Positions 17,353-26,800 of a DNA stretch of 52,625 nucleotides are shown here, in pieces (positions within the stretch are counted from its first letter, which is position 1; every line of letters starts with the position of its first letter). A model generated the notes under the pieces. The model was not told the DNA's origin. It did not search any database and was given only the letters and a program-made list of their open reading frames with translations. The position numbers and the translations under genes are program-made. Source of the DNA: Rheinheimera sp. (GTDB lineage: Bacteria > Pseudomonadota > Gammaproteobacteria > Enterobacterales > Alteromonadaceae); NCBI GenBank assembly GCA_008015325.1, contig SSFI01000052.1, positions 1 to 52,625 on the forward strand, in the 5' to 3' direction.

Positions 17353-17510
17353 TGAATTTTGCTTAAAAGTCCAGGAACGATGAAGTGCCTGCAGGGTAAA
17401 ACCTGTTGGCGCCTTGATATGGTTGCAGCCTGGCTGACTGACAGCCAGCAAAACACTGGCAATTTGGTGCCGCCAGGCACCGCACAAGACCGCAGGCGTT
17501 GGAGAAACAG
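17353..17510 (+). promoter_or_regulatory. Leader region of glycosyltransferase-like gene
   Basis: The region contains several short inverted repeats. The clearest is GGTGCC-GCCA-GGCACC at 17466-17481, which ends 19 bases before the ribosome-binding site GGAG (17501-17504). A CCTGG/CCAGC-rich segment precedes it. It was compared by eye with the GEMM c-di-GMP class and does not carry its conserved core. It is reported only as a likely structured leader. Confidence 0.3.
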
Positions 17511-18650
17511 ATGAAAAAAGGCTTGGTTATTATTGGTTCGAACCAATACGGCGTGGTATCCGAATTTATCAGCGGCATTCGTCAGGATCTTCAATCATTA
17601 AATATGACCACTGAGCTACTTGATTTAAATTCACCAAGTTCGATTGAATATCAGGCCTCGCGTGAAGACCGGTTTGATGAATTTGATTTTTTCATAAGTT
17701 TTAATGCAGTAGGGTTAGATTTATCTTTTAATGGGATGATGTTAACCGAGGTCATGAAAAGAAAACCCGTTTTTGTGTTTTTAGTTGACCATCCTTTGCA
17801 TCTGATCACCCGCTTTATCGGTTTAAATGTGATTTTATTGTGTGTTGATCAGGAGCATGTCGGATTTGCTCAGTTGTGTGGGATCCGGGCGCATTTTTTC
17901 CCGCATGCAGTGCCTGCCGACATGGTTGCCGGACCCACTGAATTTTCCGGCATGGCACAAAAACATGGCATTTTGTTTCCGGCGAGTTATTTTGATACAG
18001 CGCAATGGCGGCAGAAATTGCAGCCCGTTTGGCATCAAGTGGGGCATTTTCTGGAGAATTGTCAGTCTGTCACCCGCTTCATGCAACACTTACAGGTGTT
18101 ACCCTCAGGCAATAAACCCGCAACGGTTGGCTTAGATCACAACATCCAGTTACTTTCAATTTATGCTGACTTTTATATCCGCGGCCGGCAGCGGGAAAAA
18201 ATTCTGCAACTTTGTCAGGACTCAGGCTTAGCCATTACTGTGGTTGGTAATGGCAGTCAGCAATACAAAAACAGATTTCCATTACATCAATATTTAGATG
18301 CTGTGCCATTTAAAACATTATTATCACTGATACAAAACGCCAGATTTGTACTGCATAACTCGCCGGGTTTTGAATTAGGTCTGCATGAACGTATTGTTTA
18401 TCCAATGGCGCTTGGGACTCCGGTTGTCTGTGATTTGTTAGCAAGGCCTGACCGAATTCTGGGCGCGGACTATCAGCTGTTAACCATCAATAATATTGCC
18501 GGCATGAATGCAGCGCAGTACCTGCAGATCCAACATGAAAATCGGGCGATGATACGCCAGCGTCACACCTGGCGATACCAGTTACAGTCTTTAATGCGTG
18601 AGTATCATCTGCTTGCTGAAACGTCGGCTCAGGCGGTAGCGTCTTGTTAG
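17511..18650 (+). CDS. CgeB/GT1-like glycosyltransferase-like protein
   Basis: A 379-residue soluble protein. The N-terminal Rossmann-like part starts KKGLVIIGSNQYGVVSEFIS. The C-terminal half (from ~residue 195) has VVGNGS, then a segment ending LHERIVYPMALGTPVVCD, which resembles the donor-sugar-binding domain of glycosyltransferase family 1/CgeB-like proteins (conserved Glu before a helix, then GTPVV). The sugar and acceptor are unknown; protein or surface-glycan glycosylation is possible. The start ATG at 17511 follows GGAG; an upstream TTG is less likely. Codon use is markedly more AT-rich than in the efflux operon before it and the ROK gene after it, suggesting transfer. It is an orphan gene, convergent with the ROK gene. 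Confidence 0.65.
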   Translation: MKKGLVIIGSNQYGVVSEFISGIRQDLQSLNMTTELLDLNSPSSIEYQASREDRFDEFDFFISFNAVGLDLSFNGMMLTEVMKRKPVFVFLVDHPLHLITRFIGLNVILLCVDQEHVGFAQLCGIRAHFFPHAVPADMVAGPTEFSGMAQKHGILFPASYFDTAQWRQKLQPVWHQVGHFLENCQSVTRFMQHLQVLPSGNKPATVGLDHNIQLLSIYADFYIRGRQREKILQLCQDSGLAITVVGNGSQQYKNRFPLHQYLDAVPFKTLLSLIQNARFVLHNSPGFELGLHERIVYPMALGTPVVCDLLARPDRILGADYQLLTINNIAGMNAAQYLQIQHENRAMIRQRHTWRYQLQSLMREYHLLAETSAQAVASC

Positions 18651-18727
18651 ACACGATGTAACCGTCGTGGCGGTCGCGCTGGTTTGTGGCCATTTTTTGC
18701 CGCTGCTGGCAAGCCGCTGATGGTAGG

Positions 18728-19780
18728 TCAAAGTACTGTGCGGTCGGCGGCATACGCCTGATACAGCGGCAGCATCGCCGCGCCAAGCAGCATCGCGTTT
18801 CTGCCAAGGCTGCCGGCTTGCAGTTGTGGTGCCAGCAGCCCCAGCGCCGGCCACTGTTCCAGCTGTTGGCGGATGTCTGCCAGCAGCTGTTCGAGCTCTT
18901 GATTGTTGTGGCTGTCGATAATCACCAGTGGAATATCCAGTAGCGCCATCGCCGCCTGCAGGCCTGTGTTGATGTTGTTTGCATTCGGTTGTTGCAATAG
19001 CAGCTGGCCATCAGAAACGGGCAGCACCGCCAGATGGGCCGCATTGCCATGCCGGCCACGCCACAGCTGGCCGTTTAACACCAAGCCGCCGGCCGGTAAC
19101 TGGTCCAGATACAGATACAAAAAATCAGCTGCGGCCGGTTTGCCCAGCCACAACTCTGCTGCTGCGGAGGCCGAGCCGTCGTTTTCCGGATAGACCGGAA
19201 TTTGCAATTCCTGCTGTAAATTTGCCGCTAAATCAATATCTTGCCAGGCCTGTTGTAGCTGCTGCAGCGCCATCGCGTCGAGCTGCGGATACAACCGTGC
19301 GGCAAACTGACTGTTGCCGGCAAACCAGGGCATGGCGAGGCCAATACCACAAAGCCGTTCGCGCTGTGGTGCGGATAATTGCGCCAATAACAACCGGGTT
19401 TGTTGCAGCAGGGCGGTTTGCACCTGTGCCGGTAACCAGTGGTCGAGCGGGCAGTGCTGGCGGCGCAGAATATTGCCGCAGAAATCGGTCAGCACCAGCT
19501 GCAATTGGGTGCGCTGTAATTGAATGCCGATGCTGAAGACCGCATCAGGCACCAGCTGATAAAACTGCGTCGGCTGGCCCACGCCTAAAGTTTTTTTACC
19601 GCAGCTTTGCAGCAGTCCGTCGCGGCACAAACCGGCGACAATTCGCGTCACTGCCTGCAATGACAGTCCAAGTTCGCTGGCCAGTTCCGGCCGCGACGCC
19701 ACCCCGCGCCGGCGCACAGCGCCCAGCAACAGACGGGCATTCAGGTCACCCAGTATTTCGGCATTGGCCCCGGTTCTCAC
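18728..19780 (-). CDS. ROK-family transcriptional regulator
   Basis: A 350-residue regulator. Residues ~8-65 form a winged helix-turn-helix (LLLGAVRRRGVASRPELASELGLSLQAVTRIVAGL), followed by a ROK sugar-kinase-like domain. The motif ENDGSASAAAELWLG matches the ROK ENDxxxxAxxE segment, and GLVLNGQLWRGRHGNAAHL matches the glycine-rich stretch before the usual zinc site. The zinc-binding Cys cluster typical of NagC/Mlc (CxCGxxGC) is missing, so ligand handling may differ. The start is GTG at 19780. ROK regulators usually sense a sugar. The gene is divergent from a chemoreceptor, with palindrome TGCAAATTTGCA at 19850-19861 between them, so the pair may share control. The ligand is not inferable. 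Confidence 0.8.
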   Translation of the reverse strand: MRTGANAEILGDLNARLLLGAVRRRGVASRPELASELGLSLQAVTRIVAGLCRDGLLQSCGKKTLGVGQPTQFYQLVPDAVFSIGIQLQRTQLQLVLTDFCGNILRRQHCPLDHWLPAQVQTALLQQTRLLLAQLSAPQRERLCGIGLAMPWFAGNSQFAARLYPQLDAMALQQLQQAWQDIDLAANLQQELQIPVYPENDGSASAAAELWLGKPAAADFLYLYLDQLPAGGLVLNGQLWRGRHGNAAHLAVLPVSDGQLLLQQPNANNINTGLQAAMALLDIPLVIIDSHNNQELEQLLADIRQQLEQWPALGLLAPQLQAGSLGRNAMLLGAAMLPLYQAYAADRTVL

Positions 19781-19849
19781 TGTCGGATGGTCCCTTTTAA
19801 TTCAGGCGGATTGGCAAAACGGCATGATAGCGCATCTGGCTGATTCATT

Positions 19850-19861
19850 TGCAAATTTGCA
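19850..19861. promoter_or_regulatory. Palindrome between ROK gene and chemoreceptor
   Basis: The perfect 12-base palindrome TGCAAATTTGCA lies 70 bases upstream of the ROK regulator start and 93 bases upstream of the chemoreceptor start. It is a candidate operator for the ROK regulator itself. Confidence 0.4.
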
Positions 19862-19954
19862 GTTCCTGATCAGCCAGCCATACTGTTTTGTACCCCACCC
19901 GTTAAACACCAGACCGGCGCTTGACCGGCCATGCTCAGGACAGAGGCAACAAAG

Positions 19955-21568
19955 ATGAACTGGCAAAGTATCAGAGTCAAAAGCAGTATCCCCGTGGTGA
20001 TGTTAGGCGTCAGCCTGCTTGCGGTGATGTTAATGTTCAGTAGCTTAATTTCGATGCAGCACAAGGCGCTGGAGGTGCAGGCCGACAACTTTTTAAAAGC
20101 CATTTCGTTGGTGCTGAATGCCGACCGTGATGCCTACCAGGCGAAACTGGCCACGACCCATGTGTTGGCCGGCATTGGTGACCCTGCTGCTGAGCGTAAA
20201 GATTTTGCTGATAACGCGGCGCAGGTGAAAGAACGTTTTAACCAGTATCTGGTCTTGCTCAAAGCCTACCCTGATGTAACCGGCCGTTTTTCCGGCTTCG
20301 ACGCCCAGTTTGACCGCTGGCAGCAAAGCGCAGTCACTTTGCTCGATAATCAGGATGTCGCGCAAAAAGCCGCCTTGGCGGCACAGGAACAAACAGAATT
20401 TGCCGCACTGCGGGACGTGTTAGACAAAGCCGGTGAAGCCGCCTTGTCTCGCTCTGAGCAGGAGCAGGCCGAGCTTAGCAGCAGCATCTTCAGCACTAAA
20501 CTGTGGGTCTATGGTCTGTCGTTTTTACTGCTGGGGATCGCCGGCTGGTTCAGTTATCAGGGGCCGAAAAAACTGGCCGAACAAATCCGCACTTTATCTG
20601 CCCGTTTAAGCGATATCGCCAATGGCGACGGTGATTTAACGGCGCGTTTGCATATCGACACCAAAGACGAAGTGGCCGATTTAGCCAATGAATTTAATAA
20701 CTTTATCAGTAAACAATGCGAGATGATCGCGGCGATTTTGCGCCAGGCCAATCAGCTCAGTCAGCTGACCGGTGATCTGTCGGAGTCGGCAGACCGCACC
20801 AGCGCTATTACTCAGTCACTGAATACCGCGTCGGATTCAATCGTCAGCGCTGTGCACGAAATGGCGATGGCCAACAAAGAAATGGCGCAGGTCGCGACCG
20901 ATACCGCACAAGTTTCAGAGCAGGCCAAACGCAGTGCCGGCCACGGGCTGGAAGTGGTCAAAGTCGTCAACAGCAGCATGCAGAACTTAACGCGTGATGT
21001 GCATATGGCGTTGGGGGCCGCCGAAGAGCTGGAGCAAAGTTCGTCGACCATTTCGTCGGTGCTGGAAGTCATCCGCAGTATTGCTGATCAGACCAACTTA
21101 CTGGCGCTGAATGCGGCCATTGAAGCAGCGCGGGCTGGCGAGCATGGCCGCGGTTTTGCCGTAGTCGCCGACGAAGTGCGTACGCTGGCATCGCGCACGC
21201 AACAAAGCACCAATCACATTCAGCAAATGATTGAGCAGCTACATCTGCGGGTCACTGAATCGCGGCAGGCCATCGGCAGTGGCAAGGAAAATGCTGATTT
21301 GACCGTCAGCAACTTTGCCCGTGCCGAGCAGGTGTTTCAGGACATTATGCAGTCCAGTCTGCAGGTCAACGATATGGCAGTACGTACCGCGGCGGCGACT
21401 GAACAGCAAACCACAGTGTCGGACGAAATCAGTAAAAACCTGTATGCGCTGAATGATCAGGCGCTGGCTGCCGGCGAAGTGGCGAAAAAGAATGACCAGC
21501 TATCGAATGAAATCAGCACTTTGTCACAGATGCTGTTTGGTCTGGTCGGCAAGTTTAAAGTTAGCTGA
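19955..21568 (+). CDS. Methyl-accepting chemotaxis protein (paralogue 1)
   Basis: A 537-residue chemoreceptor. The first helix is at ~10-32, then a periplasmic helical ligand domain (~35-185, with [18 protein letters not shown]), a second helix (~190-208), a HAMP domain (~215-265, [13 protein letters not shown]) and a cytoplasmic signalling hairpin with the highly conserved tip [20 protein letters not shown]. The tip recruits CheA and CheW. No CheR-binding pentapeptide is seen at the C-terminus. The start ATG at 19955 has AGAGG 8 bases upstream; an in-frame ATG at 19931 is less likely. It is closely related along its whole length to the receptor at 28704-30305, so the two arose by duplication. 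The ligand is unknown. Confidence 0.93.
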   Translation: MNWQSIRVKSSIPVVMLGVSLLAVMLMFSSLISMQHKALEVQADNFLKAISLVLNADRDAYQAKLATTHVLAGIGDPAAERKDFADNAAQVKERFNQYLVLLKAYPDVTGRFSGFDAQFDRWQQSAVTLLDNQDVAQKAALAAQEQTEFAALRDVLDKAGEAALSRSEQEQAELSSSIFSTKLWVYGLSFLLLGIAGWFSYQGPKKLAEQIRTLSARLSDIANGDGDLTARLHIDTKDEVADLANEFNNFISKQCEMIAAILRQANQLSQLTGDLSESADRTSAITQSLNTASDSIVSAVHEMAMANKEMAQVATDTAQVSEQAKRSAGHGLEVVKVVNSSMQNLTRDVHMALGAAEELEQSSSTISSVLEVIRSIADQTNLLALNAAIEAARAGEHGRGFAVVADEVRTLASRTQQSTNHIQQMIEQLHLRVTESRQAIGSGKENADLTVSNFARAEQVFQDIMQSSLQVNDMAVRTAAATEQQTTVSDEISKNLYALNDQALAAGEVAKKNDQLSNEISTLSQMLFGLVGKFKVS

Positions 21569-21581
21569 GACACCGGCAAGT

Positions 21582-21605
21582 AAAAAGGGCGCTGAACGGC
21601 GCCCT
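21582..21605 (-). terminator. Intrinsic terminator of Imm-like gene
   Basis: On the minus strand, AGGGCGC (21599-21605 complement) and GCGCCCT (21586-21592 complement) form a GC-rich stem followed by TTTTTA. It lies 17 bases past the Imm-like stop. It could also help end the convergent chemoreceptor transcript, though the plus-strand U-run is weak. Confidence 0.75.
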
Positions 21606-21622
21606 GATTATTTGTCTGCAGC

Positions 21623-21877
21623 TTACTTGGGTAAGTTGCCAAACTTCTGGGCAAAACGGCCGGTGACTTTGCCGCTGCAAGCCCAGACCAGCAACGCGCC
21701 CCAGGCAATAAACGACATGCCGGCCGGCACTGCGGCAATGGCGATATATTTCAGATGTGGCCGGTTAAAAAACGCCGCCAGGATCACCGGCAAAAACCAG
21801 ATAAACAGCACCAGTGGGATGACGGTGGCCCAAAACAGCGGGCTGGCATTTTGAAACGCTTGCATGACTTCGTTCAT
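21623..21877 (-). CDS. Superinfection-immunity (Imm) family membrane protein
   Basis: An 84-residue protein with two hydrophobic helices (about residues 16-36 and 43-66). The pattern WFLPVILAAFFNRPHLKYIAIAAV ... IAWGALLVWA resembles the Imm superinfection family (pfam14373), named after the phage T4 protein that blocks DNA injection by a second phage. Most bacterial members are chromosomal and of unproven role. An AAGGAG site 7 bases upstream fixes the start. It is a single-gene unit with its own terminator and no phage genes around it, so an antiphage role should not be assumed. Confidence 0.6.
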   Translation of the reverse strand: MNEVMQAFQNASPLFWATVIPLVLFIWFLPVILAAFFNRPHLKYIAIAAVPAGMSFIAWGALLVWACSGKVTGRFAQKFGNLPK

Positions 21878-22076
21878 GATTCACTCCTTCGGATCTACAT
21901 TGGCTTTGTTGAATACAGCATGCCAACATCGCCGGCAGCGCAGCATAAAAATGTGACATTCGGCTCAAAACGCGGATATTCGGCAGAAACATTCAGTCAG
22001 CTGTGCTGCGGCTTGCCCACCAGATGCTTTTTAGGCTAAGGTTGCGGCCGATTTTTGTCCCCTAAAAGGAAGTTTT

Positions 22077-22604
22077 ATGCAAAAAATGTTAATTGCCGCA
22101 GTGTTGCTGGCCGGAGCTACAGGTCAGGCCTTAGCTGCTACTGATTTTTACAGCACTGCGGGCCTGCAATTCAGTCGCGCAGGTGAGCCGTTTGACCTCA
22201 ACGACGGCGGTTATCAGCTGGGGCTGGGCTATGTTATCAATAACCAGTGGTCCGCCGAACTGACCGCCGAACAGCTGTTTGATAAAGAGGAAAGCGAAAA
22301 CGGTACCACTGTTGGTTTGGACACCTCAGCCCTGACGCTGGCGGCTTTGGGTAAAACCAATGTTAGCGACAGCACTGTGCTGTATTATCGTGCAGGCGTC
22401 AGTCAGCTGAACCATCAGGCTCACATCATAGTTAATAATCAAAAGACGGCAGCAGATGACACTCAGCTGCACGCGCTGCTGGGTCTGGGTCTGGAACAGA
22501 ACTTCAGCGAACGTTGGTTCGGCCGGGCTGAAGTGGTGCATTTGTTCAAAAAGAACCAGCTGCAGGCGGATACCGTCCGTTTGAGCCTGGGTTACCGCTT
22601 CTAA
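22077..22604 (+). CDS. Small outer-membrane beta-barrel protein
   Basis: A 175-residue protein. Residues 1-20 are a signal peptide with predicted cleavage after QALA. The mature part alternates polar and hydrophobic residues in strands (FYSTAGLQFSR, YQLGLGYVINNQWSAELTAEQLF, TVLYYRAGVSQLN, LHALLGLGLEQNFSERWFGRAEVVHLF, DTVRLSLGYRF). It ends in aromatic Phe, the Bam-complex signature of outer-membrane barrels. Size and pattern suggest an 8-strand OmpA-transmembrane-like or porin-family barrel. AAGGA precedes the ATG. No peptidoglycan-binding domain is attached. The gene is monocistronic and divergent from the Imm-like gene. Confidence 0.75.
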   Translation: MQKMLIAAVLLAGATGQALAATDFYSTAGLQFSRAGEPFDLNDGGYQLGLGYVINNQWSAELTAEQLFDKEESENGTTVGLDTSALTLAALGKTNVSDSTVLYYRAGVSQLNHQAHIIVNNQKTAADDTQLHALLGLGLEQNFSERWFGRAEVVHLFKKNQLQADTVRLSLGYRF

Positions 22605-22763
22605 GTAAGCTGGTGTTTTCGACGTTGCTGCGGTAGGCCGGTATTTTCCTTCCGCAGCAGGCAGGCCGGCATTATGAGCAGTTCGATGGACGGTTTATTC
22701 AGTCATTGCGCTGCGCTGGCTTGTAATGGCGCCGTTTTAACGCTTTCACCTGAAGGAACACGC

Positions 22764-23210
22764 ATGCAAAAGGTTGTCAGAGATATCAGTTTATTTGTGG
22801 TTGCGCCGCTGGTTATTCTAGGTGGCCTGACTGCCTGGATGTTTGCCGCGACCAAACCTGCCTGCAGCAATGGCATCGTCAAACAGCTGGCCTCGCCGGA
22901 TGACAAATTTACTGCCGTGGTGTTTGTTCGCAGCTGTAACAATGCGCCGGGCTTTAGCAGCAATATTTCCATTCTGGTGAAAGACGGTATTCTGGCCGAT
23001 GGCCCGGGAAATTTGTTTATCAGCGAAGGTCATCCGGAGCAGCTTGGTATGGACGTGCAGTGGCAAGCTGTTGGTGACAAAGGCCTGCAGCTTCAGGTCA
23101 GCAGTAAATTCAGAGGCGCGGTATTGCAGGCCGACCCGGTCTGGTCGGCCAACCCGAATATCACCGCCAGTTACCAGTTTGGCGCAGCGCAAGGCGCAAG
23201 CGGCCAATAA
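22764..23210 (+). CDS. Membrane-anchored protein, unknown function
   Basis: A 148-residue protein with one N-terminal helix (residues ~8-28) and a small periplasmic domain. The segment SPDDKFTAVVFVRSCNNAPGFSSNISIL resembles a widespread uncharacterised family with the pattern SPDGK..AVVF.R.C.....FS...SI. Two cysteines (in KPACSNG and VRSCNN) could form a disulfide. AAGGAA upstream supports the ATG at 22764; an in-frame ATG at 22674 would add 30 residues without a good site. I cannot assign a function. Confidence 0.65.
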   Translation: MQKVVRDISLFVVAPLVILGGLTAWMFAATKPACSNGIVKQLASPDDKFTAVVFVRSCNNAPGFSSNISILVKDGILADGPGNLFISEGHPEQLGMDVQWQAVGDKGLQLQVSSKFRGAVLQADPVWSANPNITASYQFGAAQGASGQ

Positions 23211-23249
23211 GCTGGCTATTGCTGATGCCGTAAAGCCACAGGCTCAGCC

Positions 23250-23723
23250 TTATTCAATCAGCACCGACACAGGTTCAAACTGATACAAGGTGACAGCGCT
23301 GGTGACTTTGGCGGCATCAAAGGCTTCCCCTTGCTCCTCGGCGCGATGTTTCAGATAGGTTTTGGTTTGCTCCAGCGTCATTGGTTTGGCTTTCAGTGAG
23401 CCATAGGCATAAGCGGTTTTGCCTTTGGCACTGACCGGGAACTCCATATCGCCGTCTTTGACTTTGAGGCGGAAAGTCGGCTCATCAGCGCCAGTGGCAA
23501 ACTGCATCCAGCAACCTTTTTTCTGACAAACCGCGTCAATCTTGCCTTGCACGGTAAAAGGCTGCTGCAGATAACTGGCTGGTGTAGCCAGCACCTGTGC
23601 CACTGTCACAGGTGCTGATTTACTGAAATCAAAGGTCGGGCCAAAGCTCTGGCTTGCTTGAAGAACTGGGCTTGCAATGGTGTTTAAAAGCAGCGCAAAG
23701 GTCAAAGCGATGGTTTTTTTCAT
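23250..23723 (-). CDS. DUF4920 family exported protein
   Basis: A 157-residue protein. Residues ~1-25 are a signal peptide. The mature part carries the DUF4920 signature: a segment on the allowed delay (VAQVLATPASYLQQPFTVQGKIDAVC), then CQKKGCWMQF, then FRLKVKDGDMEFPVSAKGKTAYAYGSL. The paired Cys and Trp in CQKKGCW are invariant in the family and suggest redox or metal chemistry, but the function is undescribed. The start ATG at 23723 has AGGAT upstream; the frame remains open for 19 codons further without a site. The gene lies 129 bases downstream of, and in the same direction as, nothing obvious: the RND operon also on the minus strand lies downstream of its start side, so it appears monocistronic. 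Confidence 0.75.
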   Translation of the reverse strand: MKKTIALTFALLLNTIASPVLQASQSFGPTFDFSKSAPVTVAQVLATPASYLQQPFTVQGKIDAVCQKKGCWMQFATGADEPTFRLKVKDGDMEFPVSAKGKTAYAYGSLKAKPMTLEQTKTYLKHRAEEQGEAFDAAKVTSAVTLYQFEPVSVLIE

Positions 23724-23852
23724 TTGGAACATCCTGTATCGGGAAAAAACCATCCTCTTTGCTTTGCTTCCGGTTGTCAATGTACAGCGGCGCTGGAAAT
23801 ACAGGTAGCCGTAGGGTCGGTAAGCAAAGCGCCACCGACCGGATGGGGAACC

Positions 23853-26800
23853 TCACACCACCGGAACCTGCGCCAGGCGTTTACGGAAAAACACCATATA
23901 AAGCGCCGGCACAAATAACAGCGTCAGCACTGTACCAACGCCAACGCCGCCGATCAGTACAAAAGCCATCGGCCCCCAGAAGGTATCCAGCGTCAATGGT
24001 ACAAAGGCCAGCATCGCGGCTAAGGCGGTTAACAGCACCGGGCGGGCGCGGTGAATGGTGGCTTCCACCACGGCATCGCGTGCGGCCCAGCCGTCGTTCA
24101 GGTTGTCACTGACCTGCTGGGTTAAGATCAGCGTGTTGCGCATCAAAATCCCGGCAAGGCCAATCAGGCCCAGCAAAGCGACAAAACCAAAGGGCTGGCG
24201 GAACACTAACAGTGCCAGCGTCGCGCCAATCAGGCCCAGCGGCGCCGTCGCCAGCACCATCCACATGCCGGTGAAAGAGCGCATCTGCAGCATGATAAAA
24301 ATCAGCATCAGCGCCACCATCAGCGGCATCAGTTTCTGGATAGAGGCATTGGCTTTGCCGGATTCCTCGACCGAACCGGCCTGCATAATGCGATAGCCTG
24401 GTGGTAGCTGCGCCTGAATGTCAGCCAGTTCCGCCCAGATGCGGTTTGACACATCATTCGGCTGTGCGCCCTGTACGTCGGCGACCACGGCCAGATAGGT
24501 CTGGCGGTTGTAGCGCTTCAGTAGCGGCTCTTCATATTGCACGCGGATCTCGCCGAGCTGGCGGATAGACACCGCTTTGCCGCCCGGCGTTTTTAATTCG
24601 ATGGCATCGGGTTGCAGCACCTGCGCCCGGTCCAGCCGCGCTGTGACATCGACAGTACGGATATCTTCCCGCAGCTGCGTGATACTGGCACCGCTGAACT
24701 GGAATTGCAGTTGCTGCGCAACGTCGGACGCGGTCAGGCCATAAGCCAGCAGCCGGGCGGTGTCGAGTTTCAGCGCCAGCACCGGCATGCGTTCTTCCCA
24801 TTCCAGATGAGCGCCGACGGTATTCGGATTAGCCGCCATTTTGTCGCGCACCAGATAGGCGATACGGCGCAGCTCCAGCGGATCTTTACCCATCACCCGG
24901 AAACTGACCGGCCATGGCACCGGCGGGCCAAACAACAACCGGGCGACCCGTACCCGCGCTGCGCTGAATTCGCCGGCGGCGATATGTTCATTCAGCAGCT
25001 GGATCAGCCGATCACGGCCGTCGGAATCTTTGGCGACAATCAAAATTTTGGCAAAAGACGGGTCCGGCTGCTCCGGGTTGGCCGAGATAAAAAAGCGCGG
25101 GGCGCCGGCGCCGACAAAAGACGACAGCGAACGGACGTCCTGATTGTCTTTCAGCAGCTGCTCGATTTTAAGCGCCACCGCGTCGGTATTGGCGATGGCG
25201 CTGCCATGCGGCATATAAACGCTGACCAGCACTTCCGGCCGGTCGGAACTGGGGAAAAACTGCTTCTGCACACCTTTGGCCATGCCAAGCAGCGCCAGCA
25301 CAAAGGTCAGCAACACAATCGCGATCACGGTTTTTTTGTGGCCGATACACCAGAGTACCAGGCTGCGCAGTTTGCGGTAAAACGGGGTTTGGTAAGGATC
25401 ATGCGCATGGGCTTTGACATCCGGCAGCAATTTTACGCCAAGGTATGGTGTGAAAGTCACAGCCACCACCCAGGACACTATCAGTGCAAAACCCACCACC
25501 CAGAAAATATTACCGGTGTATTCGCCAACCCCGGATTTGGCAAAACCAATAGGCACAAAACCGGCGATAGTGACCAGGGTGCCAAACAACATTGGTGCGG
25601 CGGTGGCAGACCAGGCGTAACCAGCGGCACGCACCCGCTCCACGCCTTGTTCCATTTTCACCATCATCATTTCGATGGCGATAATGGCGTCGTCGACCAG
25701 CAAACCGAGCGAGATAATCAGTGCGCCGAGCGTGATACGGTCTAGGTTGATATCGGCCATTTTCATCAGCAAAAAGGTGATGCCGAGGGTCAGCGGAATG
25801 GCGATACCGACGACTAAACCAGCACGCAGGCCAATGGCCAGCACGCTGACAGCCATCACCACCAGTACGGCGACTAAGAATTTAATCTCAAATAAATTCA
25901 CAGCTTTAGAGATGGCCTCGGCCTGATTGGTCAGCTGATGTAATTCCATACCGAGTGGCAGCTGTGTCTGAATTTCGCTGAGTTTTTGCTGCAGCGCTTT
26001 GCCAAGCACCAGGCCGTTTTCGCCTTGTTGCATCACCACGCCAACCAGAATGGCATCATCGCCACCGGTGCGCGCCAGTAAACGCGCCGGTTCTTCATAA
26101 CCGCGCTGCACTGTAGCAATTTCTGACAGGCGGATCAGTTTGCCATTAACCCGAACCGGCAGTTGCTGCAGTTCGCTGAAACTGTCGGTGCGGGCGTCGA
26201 GGCGAAACTGCAGCGCCTGGCCCTGAGTTTCCAGCTGGCCGGCCGGCAACATCCGGCTGGCGGCAGTGATTTGCTGTTGCAGGTCCAGCAGGCTGATCCC
26301 CAGTACTGCCAGCTTTTTCTGGTCAAAATCGATAAAAACCCGCTCCGGCCGGTCGGCAACAATCACTGCTTTCAGTACACCGGGCACCATGCTGAGCTCG
26401 TCGCGCAGCTGTTCGGCCTGACGGCTTAGATCGCGAAACGGCAGACCGGGCGCGGTCAGCGACAACAAACTGAAATAAACATCAGAAAAGTTATCGTTGA
26501 CCAGCGGGCCTATGGCGCCGGCCGGCATATTGCTCGCCTCTTCCTGCATCCGTTTGCGGATTTGATAAAACAGATCCGGCACCATAGCCGACGGCGTATA
26601 GTCTTTAAATTCAATGGTTAGGTTGACGGCACCGGGGCGCACCTGGCTGTCAATTTTGTGGATATTACGCACTTCCTGAATGCGTTTTTCCAGGCGATCA
26701 GCCAGCTGTGACTGCACTTCTTCGGCAGTAGCGCCCGGCCAGTAGGCCGACACCACTAAAGCCCGGATGGTAAAAGACGGGTCCTCAGCGCGGCCCAGCG

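Noticed and set aside
17385-17490. Possible c-di-GMP (GEMM) riboswitch before the glycosyltransferase-like gene
   Set aside because: Hairpins are present, but the conserved GEMM core and tetraloop-receptor pattern are not visible.
21623-21877. Prophage or defence island suggested by the Imm-like protein
   Set aside because: No phage structural, integrase or other defence genes lie around it.
24612-25745. A 377-codon plus-strand open frame inside the second RND permease gene
   Set aside because: Antisense shadow: His/Arg/Gln-rich composition, no signal or domain, and the minus-strand permease is complete.
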